A stretch of DNA of 41,990 bases from Thiobacillus sp. 0-1251 (GTDB lineage Bacteria > Pseudomonadota > Gammaproteobacteria > Burkholderiales > Thiobacillaceae). Of this stretch, positions 8,087 through 16,565 are shown piece after piece; position 1 is the stretch's first letter, and each line of letters begins with the position of its first letter. The position numbers and the translations under genes were made by a program. The notes beneath the pieces are model-generated. The model saw nothing but the letters and a program-made list of their open reading frames with translations, searched no databases and was not told the DNA's origin. Location: NCBI GenBank assembly GCA_001899305.1, contig MKWL01000006.1, positions 1 to 41,990 of the forward strand. Direction: 5' to 3'.

Positions 8087-8433
8087 AATCCTCACCCGAG
8101 GACACAACACACGGGCCACGCTGGATCAGTCGGCATCTACTGGCGGGTAGTGCCGTGCTGTTGTTGGTGATCGTTGTCAGTTGGCTGGCGAACGCCCCGA
8201 TTCGAAGTATCTTTCCGTATGCCTTCGCAGTCTGGTTGGTGACCTGGAAACATGGCATGACGGCCGGTTTCCTGTTTGCCGGATTGGCCACGCTCACCGC
8301 GCTGGTCACTGGCGCTTTCCCTAGCCGGGATGAACTCAGCGGGCAGGAAGTGGGGGAAGGTCTGTATACCTATCTGAAGCTGTCAGCTGTAGCGGCGGGC
8401 GTCGCACTAGGGAAGCGGGTTAGGCTCTCTTAG
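8083..8433 (+). CDS. Small membrane protein ending in the transposon repeat
   Basis: I do not recognise the family. The 116-residue frame begins with a polar leader (1-18), then about three hydrophobic segments: LLAGSAVLLLVIVVSWLA, IFPYAFAVWLVTWKHG with TAGFLFAGLATLTALVTGAF, and LKLSAVAAGVALG. The topology resembles the N-terminal membrane part of a sensor protein. Translation is coupled to the HTH gene (ATGA at 8083-8086). Its stop codon TAG (8431-8433) lies inside the 38-bp inverted repeat. The gene may therefore be a fragment cut off when the transposon end was formed, or one that adopted this stop. Confidence 0.6.
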   Translation: MKSSPEDTTHGPRWISRHLLAGSAVLLLVIVVSWLANAPIRSIFPYAFAVWLVTWKHGMTAGFLFAGLATLTALVTGAFPSRDELSGQEVGEGLYTYLKLSAVAAGVALGKRVRLS

Positions 8434-8466
8434 CGTGCTTTATTTTCCGTTTTCTGAAGCGACCCC
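8429..8466 (-). repeat. 38-bp terminal inverted repeat of a Tn3-family transposon
   Basis: On the minus strand it starts GGGGTCGCTTCAGAAAACGG and ends AAAGCACGCTAAG. This is the Tn21/Tn3-family terminal repeat pattern as I know it, including the near-invariant core and the TAAG end. GGGG at 8463-8466 is the outer edge, so the element lies to the left. The next five bases (8467-8471, ttgaa) should be one copy of the target-site duplication. Confidence 0.88.
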
Positions 8467-9162
8467 TTGAACCAGATTTTCCTGCACGCGGTTGAACGTG
8501 CTCCACAGGTCGGGCCGGTCGTCGTCCTGACGTCGAGGCCGCAGCAATTGTGTTTCCGTGATGGGCGCAGGCTTGACCGGGTCATCGTATTTCAGCGACA
8601 ACGCGGCGCGGGCAAATACCTCCGATTCGCCGTGATCCAGCGTGATGGCGCGCATACCTTCCTGACGTTCGCGCACCAGATCGAACCCATCCAGTACATC
8701 GTAGGCACCTTCGAGCACCTGGCCGATCACGTCGCCCTTGTGCGGGATGCGCAGGTCGGCCACGGTGTCGCCGCACACTAGCCCATTGCTGCACACGAAA
8801 CGGAACATTCCGGCCAGCATCTGATAGCTGCTGGTGCCATCGTGTGAATTCAGCAAAATGATTTCGTTGGCCTCTGCGCCGTTGATCTGCGCTGCGTGGC
8901 GCAACCGCAGCATGTGCTTGGTGTGTTCGCGCTTGCCGCTATCGCGCACACGCGTCTGGCATACCATGAATGGCTGGAAGCCTTCCTTGCGCAGGGCACC
9001 CAATACCTCGCCGGTCGGGATATAGGTATATCGGTCGGATCGGCTCTGGTGCTTCTCTTCCGCAAAGATGGAGGGAGCCACGCTGCGAATCTGATCATCC
9101 GATAACGGATGGTCGGCGCGCAAGAAGGGCGTAGCGTTGGCGAAACGGGAACTGAGTTGCAT
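8440..9162 (-). pseudogene. DUF932 protein, 3' end cut off by the Tn3-family insertion
   Basis: The 240-residue frame matches DUF932/plasmid-related proteins common on ICEs and plasmids: SHDGTSSYQMLAGMFRFVCSNGLVCG and a C-terminal RVQENLVQ. Native coding stops at Q232. The last eight residues GVASENGK and the TAA are read from the 38-bp transposon repeat. Intact relatives continue after QENL with about 30-40 more residues, so the C-terminus is missing. ATG 9162 has GGAG 8 bases upstream. The function of the family is unknown; some relatives are linked to DNA metabolism. Whether the truncated protein is still active is unknown. Confidence 0.85.
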
Positions 9163-9696
9163 GGTATTTCTCCAGTGGTGACAGGTTGTGGTTTCAAAGC
9201 TGACCGGATTCCAAGATTCGGAGCCCGGTGTTGGCTTCGGTGGGTTCGGCGCAATGACCTGGGCTGGTCGCCGTTGCCGCCGTCTTTCCTGAGTTCATCG
9301 CCCGCGAACAACCGGGCCGGCGAGGGACTGGCGGTCAAGGAAGAAAGCGCAGGGGGTGCGGCCCGCAGCCGCAGGCGAGGACACGGCCCTGCGCGCCTTG
9401 ACGGACAGGCACCGCCGGCTACGGTCGCGGGATTGGTGATGAAGGAGAGGGAAAGACGGATGACCGGCCTGCGGCCAGATGAGCGACGTACCCACGCCGC
9501 GCGGCGAGCGCTGCTGCGTGCCGCAGGCACGACTGCTTAAAGTGAACACAGCGCATAGCGCGTAACCGGCACTGAATGCTGGCCGATCAGGCACCGCCTG
9601 TTCGGCGGTCTTGTGTGGCGCCAAGCCTGCGCGGCGGGTTGGGCGTCAGCCGACCCCTGGAGGCAAGCGCAGCGCGCAGCGTCTTCAGGGAAACAG
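9163..9696. other. Gene-poor region upstream of the DUF932 gene
   Basis: About 530 bases with strong GC bias and no convincing gene. Open frames on both strands here have arginine-rich, low-complexity translations typical of shadows. The stretch next to 9163 must hold the promoter and leader of the DUF932 gene. GC-rich spacers like this are common between accessory genes of ICE backbones. No clear repeat or structured RNA was recognised. Confidence 0.5.
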
Positions 9697-9720
9697 CAAA
9701 AAAAAGGGGCGATGCCCCTT
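9697..9720 (-). terminator. Rho-independent terminator of radC
   Basis: Arms aaggggc (9704-9710) and gcccctt (9714-9720) form a perfect 7-bp stem with a 3-base loop. It is followed on the minus strand by an uninterrupted run of T (9697-9705). It sits 4 bases past the radC stop. Confidence 0.92.
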
Positions 9721-9724
9721 CGAC

Positions 9725-10231
9725 CTATAGCAGCCCACGTTCGGCAAACGACAGGATGGCGCTACCGGCGACGATCAGGTGATCCAGTACCCGCACGTCC
9801 ACCAGCGCCAGCGCCGATTTCAGCGTCTGCGTCAGCATCTCGTCGGCCCGCGAGGGTTCCGCCACACCCGAAGGATGGTTATGCACCAGTAGTAAAGCCG
9901 CACTGTTCATGGCCAGGGCTTCCTTGACCACCTCGCGCGGATATACCGATGTCTGGCTCACCGTGCCGCGAAACATCTCGACGTAGTCGATGACACGGTT
10001 CTGTGCGTCCAGATGGATGACGGCGAACACCTCGTGCTCCAGCGTTCCCAGCTTGACCCGCAGGAAGTCGCGCACCACCTGCGGCGAGGTCAGGGCTTCG
10101 CAGCCGCGCATCTGTCTTGCGAGAACACGCCGCGCCGCCTGCAACACCTCGTCGGCATTGGCCGGACGGTAGTCGCCCTTGACATCACGAACGAGAAGGG
10201 AAGAATCGAGAGAAAGAGAAAGTTGCAACAT
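9725..10231 (-). CDS. radC: RadC-like JAB-domain protein
   Basis: The 168-residue protein is a JAB/MPN-type metalloprotein: EHEVFAVIHLDAQNRVI, then the metal motif HNHPSG with a downstream Asp (HNHPSGVAEPSRADEMLT). It lacks the N-terminal helix-hairpin-helix part of chromosomal RadC (about 220 residues), as is usual for ICE and plasmid copies. The biochemical role is unsettled; an anti-restriction or DNA-processing role is often suggested for mobile-element copies. ATG 10231 has GGAG 7 bases upstream. The earlier in-frame start (10282) lacks one. A strong terminator follows directly. Confidence 0.9.
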   Translation of the reverse strand: MLQLSLSLDSSLLVRDVKGDYRPANADEVLQAARRVLARQMRGCEALTSPQVVRDFLRVKLGTLEHEVFAVIHLDAQNRVIDYVEMFRGTVSQTSVYPREVVKEALAMNSAALLLVHNHPSGVAEPSRADEMLTQTLKSALALVDVRVLDHLIVAGSAILSFAERGLL

Positions 10232-10683
10232 GATCGTGCTCCAGTCCGAATCGGGCGGAATTGCCCGGAACCGGAGGAACACGCCGCAGCGCAGCAGTCA
10301 GGGGTCGCAGACGGCCGCATGGACGCAAGCGATCAACCGAAGGGCAGGGCGCGCAGCCCTTGACGGCGAGAACGGCGTGGTACGTTGAAGGGAACAGCAA
10401 GGCCGCTCCTCCCACACACTCCGCTACCCACATGGCAAGCGAAGCGCGCAGGCCCGAAGGGCCGGAGGCGTCAGGGATCAAAGCCGTATGGTCGCGCCTC
10501 GGCACGAGGCGGGGCAACGCGCGTGAGCCCGACGGCGGTATACCAAACGTTCATCTGAATTTGATGCTGTCGTCCGAAATAGAACTACAATTTTCGGACA
10601 AACGAAATGTGGTACGCATCCCTCAGGGGTGTCGACTTGTGCAGTCCCGGAATAAAACCTCCACATACAACCCAACTCATACG
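10232..10683. other. Spacer between radC and abiE
   Basis: About 450 bases without a supportable gene; the open frames here are short and low-complexity. One hyphenated palindrome, tccgaaa (10573-10579) and tttcgga (10592-10598), lies about 130 bases upstream of abiEi and could be a regulator site. Both the leftward radC promoter and upstream control of abiE should be here. Confidence 0.45.
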
Positions 10684-10720
10684 CAAAAACATTGGGTTTT
10701 TGTCGGTTTTTGCATATGAT
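10684..10720 (+). promoter_or_regulatory. abiE promoter with repeat-type operator
   Basis: TATGAT (10715-10720) is a good -10 box, with TTGGGT (10692-10697) as a weak -35 at 17-base spacing. The predicted start site is about 10727, the A of the abiEi ATG, so the message is probably leaderless. An inverted pair caaaaac (10684-10690)/gtttttg (10696-10702) and a further direct copy gtttttg (10706-10712) cover the promoter. AbiEi proteins are known to bind inverted repeats in their own promoter. Confidence 0.6.
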
Positions 10721-10726
10721 CAGGGA

Positions 10727-11545
10727 ATGGCTTCCCTTGACCAATTCGTTGATGACCGGCTTCTCCATGGTCGCGCGCACTTCGACCGCGAAGAAGCGCT
10801 GGCTGCTGTCGACCTGAAACCTGCGGGCCTGACCGCCGCGATCACGCGGCTGGTAAAAAAACAGCGGCTGGCCAACCCTCGCCACGGCTTCTATTTGATC
10901 CTGCGTCCTGAGGACCAGATGACCGGCGCTCCCGATCCCGTTCGCTGGATCGATCCCTTGATGAAGCACCAGGGCCTCGACTATCGCATCTCGCTGCTGC
11001 GAGCTGCGGCCTTCCACGGTTCATCGCACCAGGCCGCCATGGTCTTTCAGGTGGTTGTGCCCAAGCAGTTGCGAGATTTCGAGATCGGTCGCCACCGCCT
11101 CCAGTTTCTCTACCAGTCCCCCAAGGCCTTCGCAAAGCTCAATCAACCCGATCAGCTCGACCGGATGAAGAGTGATGCCGGCTTTGCCCAAGTGGCCGGC
11201 GTCGAGCTGACGTTGCTGGATTGCGCACGCTACTTCCACAAAGCCGCCGGCATCAATGGGGTTGCGCAGATCGCCAAGGACATTGGGGCCAAGGCCGAGC
11301 CGCGTACGCTCGCCAAAGCAGCCGCTGCCTATGAAAACTCGTCCGTGCGCCGACTGGGCTACCTGCTCGAACGGGCAGGGCACACGCGCCAAGCCAACGC
11401 ACTGGAACCCTTCGTCAAGAAGGCCAAGACGGCGGTGCTGCTGGATCCTGCCGTCAAGCCCCTCATTGAATCCCTCTCCGAGCTTCACGAGAAAAATGCC
11501 CGGTGGAAGCTCGTGATCAATGAGCCCGTGGAGATCGACTTTTGA
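10727..11545 (+). CDS. abiEi: AbiEi antitoxin of a type IV toxin-antitoxin system
   Basis: The 272-residue protein starts with a winged-helix DNA-binding region (FDREEALAAVDLKPAGLTAAITRLVKKQRLANPRHGFYLI). The conserved AbiEi body follows, with YRISLLRAAAFHGSSHQAAMVFQVV and VELTLLDCARYFHKAAGINGVAQI. AbiEi represses its own operon and opposes the AbiEii toxin without needing to bind it. ATG 10727 was chosen because a -10 box ends 7 bases before it and the conserved N-terminus starts here. Longer in-frame openings run into the promoter. The stop overlaps the toxin start (TTGA). Confidence 0.88.
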   Translation: MASLDQFVDDRLLHGRAHFDREEALAAVDLKPAGLTAAITRLVKKQRLANPRHGFYLILRPEDQMTGAPDPVRWIDPLMKHQGLDYRISLLRAAAFHGSSHQAAMVFQVVVPKQLRDFEIGRHRLQFLYQSPKAFAKLNQPDQLDRMKSDAGFAQVAGVELTLLDCARYFHKAAGINGVAQIAKDIGAKAEPRTLAKAAAAYENSSVRRLGYLLERAGHTRQANALEPFVKKAKTAVLLDPAVKPLIESLSELHEKNARWKLVINEPVEIDF

Positions 11546-12411
11546 TTCCGAGTTCCTACATCCAGGCCTGGAGCACGAAAGCCCCTTGGCCCGACGCGCG
11601 GCAGATCGAGCAGGATCTGATCATCAGCCGCGCGCTGTGCGACCTGTTCAACGCGCCGATGCTGAAGGGCAAGATTGCTTTTCGCGGTGGCACCGCGATC
11701 AACAAACTGTTGTTCAAGCAGCCTCTGCGCTATTCGGAAGATATCGATCTGGTGCAGACGCAGGCTGAGCCCATCGGCACGACAGTTGATGCGATCCGAG
11801 AAGCCCTGTCATGGCTCGGCAAGTGCAATCGCGAGCAGGCAGGTCATTCGATGCACCTGGTGTTCAAATTCACGCCCGAGGCTGATCTGCAGACGACGCT
11901 GAAGCTCAAGGTTGAGATCAATACCCGCGAGCATGAGCATCTGCTCGGTATCAAGTCGTATCCCTTCGCAGTGGAAAGCGACTGGTATCAGGGCGAGACC
12001 GAGATCGCGTCCTTTGAGCCCGAGGAGCTATTCGGCACCAAACTACGCGCATTACTGCAGCGGCGCAAGAACCGCGACCTCTTCGATCTGCATCACGGAC
12101 TCGATCAACTCGCCATGGATCGGGACAAGCTCATCGCCTGCTTCGACCACTACCTGGCACTTGAAGGCAAACCCATCACGCGCGCCGTCGCCGAGCAGCG
12201 CATGCTGGAAAAGCTCACACGCAGCCTGATCGAAGACATCGCGCCACTACTGCCGGCTGGCGTCCGCTTCAACGACGATGATGCGATACAGGCTTTCGAG
12301 CGCGTCTGGGAGGAACTCATCGTCCGCATCAAGGGCGATGCGTGGAAGCTGACCGGCCAAGCGCTCGAAGAACTGCGTGCAAAGAAATATCCCGGCCTAT
12401 TGAGCCGGTAA
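11542..12411 (+). CDS. abiEii: AbiEii nucleotidyltransferase toxin
   Basis: The 289-residue DUF1814-type nucleotidyltransferase has all four family motifs: GGTAINKLLF (motif I), YSEDIDLV with the catalytic acids (motif I/II), a central LKVEIN segment, and KLRALLQRRKNRDLFDL (motifs III-IV). AbiEii-type toxins inhibit growth and cause abortive phage infection; related MenT toxins add nucleotides to tRNA. The start is TTG 11542, overlapping the antitoxin stop by 4 bases. No ribosome site is needed if translation is coupled. The gene appears intact. Confidence 0.9.
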   Translation: MIPSSYIQAWSTKAPWPDARQIEQDLIISRALCDLFNAPMLKGKIAFRGGTAINKLLFKQPLRYSEDIDLVQTQAEPIGTTVDAIREALSWLGKCNREQAGHSMHLVFKFTPEADLQTTLKLKVEINTREHEHLLGIKSYPFAVESDWYQGETEIASFEPEELFGTKLRALLQRRKNRDLFDLHHGLDQLAMDRDKLIACFDHYLALEGKPITRAVAEQRMLEKLTRSLIEDIAPLLPAGVRFNDDDAIQAFERVWEELIVRIKGDAWKLTGQALEELRAKKYPGLLSR

Positions 12412-12576
12412 GGGAGAACCATGTATTCGGGCTGCCTGATGATGTTTTCATGGGCAATGGCGGCAGCTTACTGATCATAAAGCTGCCGGTGGAGAGAATC
12501 TGATGTCGGCCTGCTAATCGGCCAAAGCGCCGCTGGAGCATTTACAGTCACGCCTTTCGATGGTGAAGGACAGATC
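12412..12576. other. Junction between abiE and the two-component genes
   Basis: 165 bases without a supportable gene. A short open frame after ggagaaccatg (12421-) reads only 17 codons and looks like a remnant. This is probably the junction between the ICE backbone and the metal/fluoride cargo block, and it carries the promoter of the response-regulator gene. Confidence 0.4.
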
Positions 12577-13251
12577 ATGAAAATTCTAATCGTCGAAGAC
12601 GAGCCCAAGACGGCGGCCTTCGTCCAGCGAGGCTTCGCCGAGGAAGGCTTTGTCGTCGATGTAGCCACGGACGGCGCGGACGGGCTGCATCTGGCGACGA
12701 CCGGAGACTATGACGCCATCGTGCTCGATGTCATGCTGCCGCAACGCGACGGCTGGTCGGTGCTGCAGGCGATCCGGGAACATCGCCCCGACCAGCCTGT
12801 GATCCTGCTCACGGCGCTCGATGCCGTTTCGCACCGGGTGAAGGGTCTGACCGCCGGCGCCGACGACTATCTGGTCAAGCCCTTCGCTTTTTCGGAGCTG
12901 CATGCACGGGTGCGCAATCTCCTGCGACGGACGCCGGTTCGGCGTGCGGAGGAGTTGAACTACGATGATCTCGAAATGGATCGCGCGCGGCATCGGGCGG
13001 CGAGGTCAGGGCAACCGATCGACCTCGCGCCCCAGGAGTACCGCCTGCTGGAATATCTCCTGCGCCATCCGGGCGAGGTCTTGACCCGCACGCGGCTTGC
13101 CGAGCAGGTGTGGGACATGAATTTCGACGGCGACAGCAATGTGGTCGATGTGGCCGTCCGGCGTTTGCGGCGCAAGGTGGATGATCCTTTCGAGCACAAG
13201 TTGATTCACACCATACGCGGTGTCGGGTATGTGCTCGAAAGGCGGGACTGA
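12577..13251 (+). CDS. OmpR-family response regulator (heavy-metal type)
   Basis: The 224-residue regulator has a receiver domain with acidic pocket E8-D9, phospho-acceptor D51 (VLDVMLPQRDG), the conserved T near 80 (ILLTALD) and K near 102 (YLVKPF). A winged-helix output domain follows (DLAPQEYRLLEYLLRHPGEVLTRTRL and the C-terminal IHTIRGVGYVLERRD). The sequence is closest in style to CopR/CusR/IrlR regulators. It overlaps or abuts the kinase gene. A likely target is the metal-efflux operon at 19358, which has three 11-bp repeats upstream typical of OmpR-family binding. Confidence 0.9.
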   Translation: MKILIVEDEPKTAAFVQRGFAEEGFVVDVATDGADGLHLATTGDYDAIVLDVMLPQRDGWSVLQAIREHRPDQPVILLTALDAVSHRVKGLTAGADDYLVKPFAFSELHARVRNLLRRTPVRRAEELNYDDLEMDRARHRAARSGQPIDLAPQEYRLLEYLLRHPGEVLTRTRLAEQVWDMNFDGDSNVVDVAVRRLRRKVDDPFEHKLIHTIRGVGYVLERRD

Positions 13252-14710
13252 GGCCGTGGCGGCGACAGAGGCTCGGAGCGTAGGCAAATCGGCATCGATC
13301 GCCACCCGGCTCACGCTTTGGTACGCGCTGCTCAGTATCGTGCTGATCGCTGCCGCGGGCGGCGTCATGTACTGGGTGTTGGCGGATCGCCTGCGCCAGG
13401 AAGACGACCAGTTGCTCGCCGGCCGGATTGCCGAGCTGCGGGCCATCCTGCTGCTGCACCCGACCGGCTCCGTCGAATTCAGGGAGGAAGTCCAACGCGA
13501 AGCGGCGATGTTGCCGGGCATCCAGGTCCAGGTGCTGGATTCGCAGGGGAAGATGGTCATTGAAGCCCCGGCCTCCCCGGCGGCGGTGTTCCAGCGCCGC
13601 AGTGCCGAGCGGTATCCACAAGGCGCGGAAGAGGCCCCCGGAAAGGAGTGGCTCGCCGCCGATGGTGGCGTCTATCTCGTCAAGTCGGCCCAGGTCTCGG
13701 TCGGCAGCGGCTACGCCGTGAAGGTAGCGATGAGCCGTTCCAAGGAAGAAGACCTGCTCGCCGCTTACCGGCGAATCCTGTGGTTGGCTATCTCTGCCGC
13801 TCTGGTCCTGGCTGTCGCCGCCGGCTACCTGATTGCCCGGCGCGAGATGCGGCCCGTCACCAGATTGGCGGCGATCATCGCCGACCTGGGCGCGGCGCAG
13901 CTCCATCGCCGGGTCAGCGACGACGCCTGGCCGAGGGAACTGAAACCGCTCGCCACTAACTTCGATCAACTGCTGGCGCGGCTGGAGGAATCCTTCGCGC
14001 GAATGTCCCAGTTCTCGGCCGATATCGCGCACGAATTGCGCACTCCGCTGCACATCCTACAAGGCGAAGCCGAACTGGCGTTGACCAAGGCGAGTTCAAA
14101 TGAGGCGTACCGGGCCTGCATCGAATCCGCCGCGGAGGAATATCAGCGCCTGACGCGGATGGTGGATGCGCTGCTGTTCCTCGCCCGCGCCGAACAGCCG
14201 GATGCCCAGTTGGACAGGAAGCCGTTGCAACTCGAACAGGAGGTCGCCGCCGTCTGCGATTTCTACCAAGCCATGGCGGACGAGCAGGCGGTGGCCCTGG
14301 TCGCTCGCGGCAAGGGAGAGGTCGTGGCGGATGGCGGCCTGTTGCGCCGGGCACTGGGCAACCTCATCGCCAATGCGCTGCGCCATACGCCCAGCGGGGG
14401 GCAAATCGTCGTCGAGGCGAGGCAGACAGCGGATGGTGCGGCCGAGATTGCGGTCAGTGACAGCGGAGAAGGCATCGCGGCGGATGACCTGCCCCATGTG
14501 TTCGACCGCTTCTACCGTGCCGATGGCGCCCGTTCGCGGCAGGGCGCCGGCACGGGCCTGGGCCTGGCCATCGTCAAGTTCATCATGCAGTTGCATGGCG
14601 GAACGGTGTCGATCCAAAGCGAGCTTCATCGTGGCACGACCATCACCTTGGCCTTCCCGGCGGCGACCATTCTTGGGGCGCCGCGGAACACGGAAAAAAT
14701 CATACGCTAA
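13229..14710 (+). CDS. Heavy-metal-type sensor histidine kinase
   Basis: The 493-residue inner-membrane kinase has TM1 (LTLWYALLSIVLIAAAGGVMYWVL), a periplasmic sensor region of about 130 residues, TM2 (ILWLAISAALVLAVAAGYLIA) and a HAMP domain. HisKA follows with His268 in FSADIAHELRTPL, then HATPase motifs GNLIANALRHTP, DSGEGI, FDRFYRADGARS and GTGLGLAIV. It pairs with the preceding response regulator, as CusS/CopS kinases do. The start is uncertain: ATG 13229 is used here, but GTG 13220 or GTG 13256 (just past the regulator stop) are possible. It converges with the MFS gene. Confidence 0.9.
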   Translation: MCSKGGTEAVAATEARSVGKSASIATRLTLWYALLSIVLIAAAGGVMYWVLADRLRQEDDQLLAGRIAELRAILLLHPTGSVEFREEVQREAAMLPGIQVQVLDSQGKMVIEAPASPAAVFQRRSAERYPQGAEEAPGKEWLAADGGVYLVKSAQVSVGSGYAVKVAMSRSKEEDLLAAYRRILWLAISAALVLAVAAGYLIARREMRPVTRLAAIIADLGAAQLHRRVSDDAWPRELKPLATNFDQLLARLEESFARMSQFSADIAHELRTPLHILQGEAELALTKASSNEAYRACIESAAEEYQRLTRMVDALLFLARAEQPDAQLDRKPLQLEQEVAAVCDFYQAMADEQAVALVARGKGEVVADGGLLRRALGNLIANALRHTPSGGQIVVEARQTADGAAEIAVSDSGEGIAADDLPHVFDRFYRADGARSRQGAGTGLGLAIVKFIMQLHGGTVSIQSELHRGTTITLAFPAATILGAPRNTEKIIR

Positions 14711-14789
14711 GAGCTGCGGTGCACTTTGTCGAACAGCCTGGTTACGGTGTTGCTGGCGGGTGCGACGTCCGGAGCGATTGGTGCATCGC

Positions 14790-16049
14790 TCAGTCGCCCC
14801 GGCTGCGCAGCAGGGCCAAGGTGCCCAAGGCCATCAGCGCCGCTGCCAAGCCAAAACCGGCCGTCGGGGAAACCGATGTCCACACCACACCGACCGTCGC
14901 GCTGGAGACGAACTTGGCCGCGCCGTTCACCGTGCCGAGCGCGCCGTAGCTCATGGCCAGCGTCTCCGCCCGAACCATCTCGGCCGTGACGGTGGGCTCC
15001 AGCGCTTCCTGAACGGTGACATACAAGCCGGCAACGAAGAAGACGCCCGCCAGCAGCGGCACGCTGTCGACGCCCAGCCAGAACGCGAGCGCGGTCAGTG
15101 CGGCGGTGAGCGCGCCCAGCACGTAGCCCGCGACCAGCACCGGCAGGTGGCCGATCCGATCCGCCACCGCGCCCACCGGGTAGGACATGGCGACCTGCAC
15201 AACATTGCGCCACACGTAGAGCAGACCCGCCACCTGTGCCGCCCGGATCACCCCCATCGAAGGCGTCAGCATGGTCGTGGCGGCGAGAATAAGCAAGCTG
15301 TGGGAGAAGTCGCCGATACCGAACAGACCGACCGCGCCGAGGTAGCGCTTGAAGCGCGCCGGCAAGCCGCGCAGCGAGCCGAAGAATTTCAGGGCCGGGT
15401 TCGGCGAATGCTGCGGGTCCTGAACCAGCGTCAGGAAGGCCAGCACCGCCAGCGCGCCCGGAATCACGGACCACCACAAGACCAACCGGAACGGCCCGGC
15501 TTCACCATTCCAGTGCAAGCCCTGCGCCCAACCCAGCAAAGCCACGCCCAGCAGCGGGCCGGCGACGGCGCCGATGGTGTCGGCGGCGCGGTGAAAGCCG
15601 AAGGCGCGGCCGCGTGTTTCGGGCGACACCGCCTGGATCACGATGGCATCGCGCAGCGGACCACGCAGCCCCTTGCCGAACCACGAAACAATGCGGCCGA
15701 GCAACAACAAGGGCCAGCCGGCCGCCAATGCAATCAGTGCCTGTCCGACCGGGGTCAGGCCGTAGCCGACCAGTACCAGCAGCTTGCGGTGGCCGAGCTT
15801 GTCGGCGATGTAGCCCGAGACCATCTTGGTGAAGGCGGCCACCGCATCGGCGACGCCCTCGATGAGACCCAGCGCGGCCGCCGGGATGCCGAGCACGGCC
15901 AGAAAGCCGGGCAGGATGACGGTGGTCGTCTCGTAGCAGAAGTCGCCCAGGGCGCTGGTGACCCCCGCGCCGGTGACGGTGCGGTTGAGCCATCCTTTCG
16001 GTGGTGTCCCTGTTGTGGCTGCCAATGCGGCTTCGTTGCGTTCAGTCAT
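14790..16049 (-). CDS. MFS transporter, last gene of the fluoride operon
   Basis: The 419-residue protein has about 12 membrane segments and the MFS motif A variant GYIADKLGHRKLLVLVGYGLTP between TM2 and TM3. GKGLRGPLRDAIVIQAVSPETRGRAFGFHRAADT is the conserved middle. The substrate is not evident. ATG 16049 has AAGGA 8 bases upstream. It lies 96 bases after the UspA gene in the same direction, so it may still be in the riboswitch-controlled operon, though the gap could hold its own promoter. No terminator was seen before it. Confidence 0.85.
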   Translation of the reverse strand: MTERNEAALAATTGTPPKGWLNRTVTGAGVTSALGDFCYETTTVILPGFLAVLGIPAAALGLIEGVADAVAAFTKMVSGYIADKLGHRKLLVLVGYGLTPVGQALIALAAGWPLLLLGRIVSWFGKGLRGPLRDAIVIQAVSPETRGRAFGFHRAADTIGAVAGPLLGVALLGWAQGLHWNGEAGPFRLVLWWSVIPGALAVLAFLTLVQDPQHSPNPALKFFGSLRGLPARFKRYLGAVGLFGIGDFSHSLLILAATTMLTPSMGVIRAAQVAGLLYVWRNVVQVAMSYPVGAVADRIGHLPVLVAGYVLGALTAALTALAFWLGVDSVPLLAGVFFVAGLYVTVQEALEPTVTAEMVRAETLAMSYGALGTVNGAAKFVSSATVGVVWTSVSPTAGFGLAAALMALGTLALLRSRGD

Positions 16050-16145
16050 TTACTGATTCCTTCTTGGCGACGGTTTCGCCGGTGCGCTTGCCTCCCCAGC
16101 TTGGCTGAGATCAGCCGAAAGCAGGCCGGACAAATCTGCTGGGCT

Positions 16146-16565
16146 TCAAGCACGCGGACGCACCACCGTCACCGCGCAGGGCGCATAGGCGATGACCTGG
16201 CGCGCCACCGAGCCGATCAGCCAGCGCTCGAACAGGCCGTGGCCGCGATGGCCGACGACGATGTGGTCGATGCCGTGCTCTTCCGCGTAGAGCACGATGG
16301 TCTCCGCGGGGTGCCCCACCTTCACCTCGAAATGCGAGCTCAGCTTGTCGGCACGAGCCTTCAACGGTTGCAGGATGCGGGCATGGTGGCGGCGCGATTG
16401 TTCCAGCACCGCCTCGGTTTCAACTTCCTCGCCAAACTCGGGCGGGCGGGCTACTGCGAGCACGTGAAGTTCCGCGCCGTACTTGACGGCGAGATCGAGA
16501 GCGAAATCGAAGGCGGCCTTGGACGATTCCGAACCGTCGAAGGCGATAAGCAGTTTATTGATCAT
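16146..16565 (-). CDS. Single-domain universal stress protein
   Basis: The 139-residue UspA-type protein begins MINKLLIAFDGSESS and ends with the ATP-binding signature GHRGHGLFERWLIGS (G-2x-G-9x-GS intact), followed by CAVTVVRP. Its ATG overlaps the antiporter stop by 4 bases and has GGAG 7 bases upstream, so it is coupled to that gene. Usp genes are known members of some fluoride-riboswitch operons. A sensory or regulatory link to the antiporter is inferred from coupling only. Confidence 0.9.
   Translation of the reverse strand: MINKLLIAFDGSESSKAAFDFALDLAVKYGAELHVLAVARPPEFGEEVETEAVLEQSRRHHARILQPLKARADKLSSHFEVKVGHPAETIVLYAEEHGIDHIVVGHRGHGLFERWLIGSVARQVIAYAPCAVTVVRPRA

Larger units (their letters stand above)
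96..8466. mobile_element. Right part of a Tn3-family transposon with ion-homeostasis/Usp cargo
   Basis: The right boundary is a 38-bp Tn3-family inverted repeat at 8429-8466. The left part holds a res-like region, an MNT/HEPN toxin-antitoxin pair and a serine resolvase, a known arrangement for Tn3-family recombination modules. Between them lie six cargo genes: a YbaL/Kef antiporter, Usp, a P-type ATPase, Usp, a small HTH protein and a small membrane protein. No tnpA is in the window; it should lie left of the Tn402-like insertion. The extent is inferred from the single visible end, and a composite origin cannot be excluded. Confidence 0.65.
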
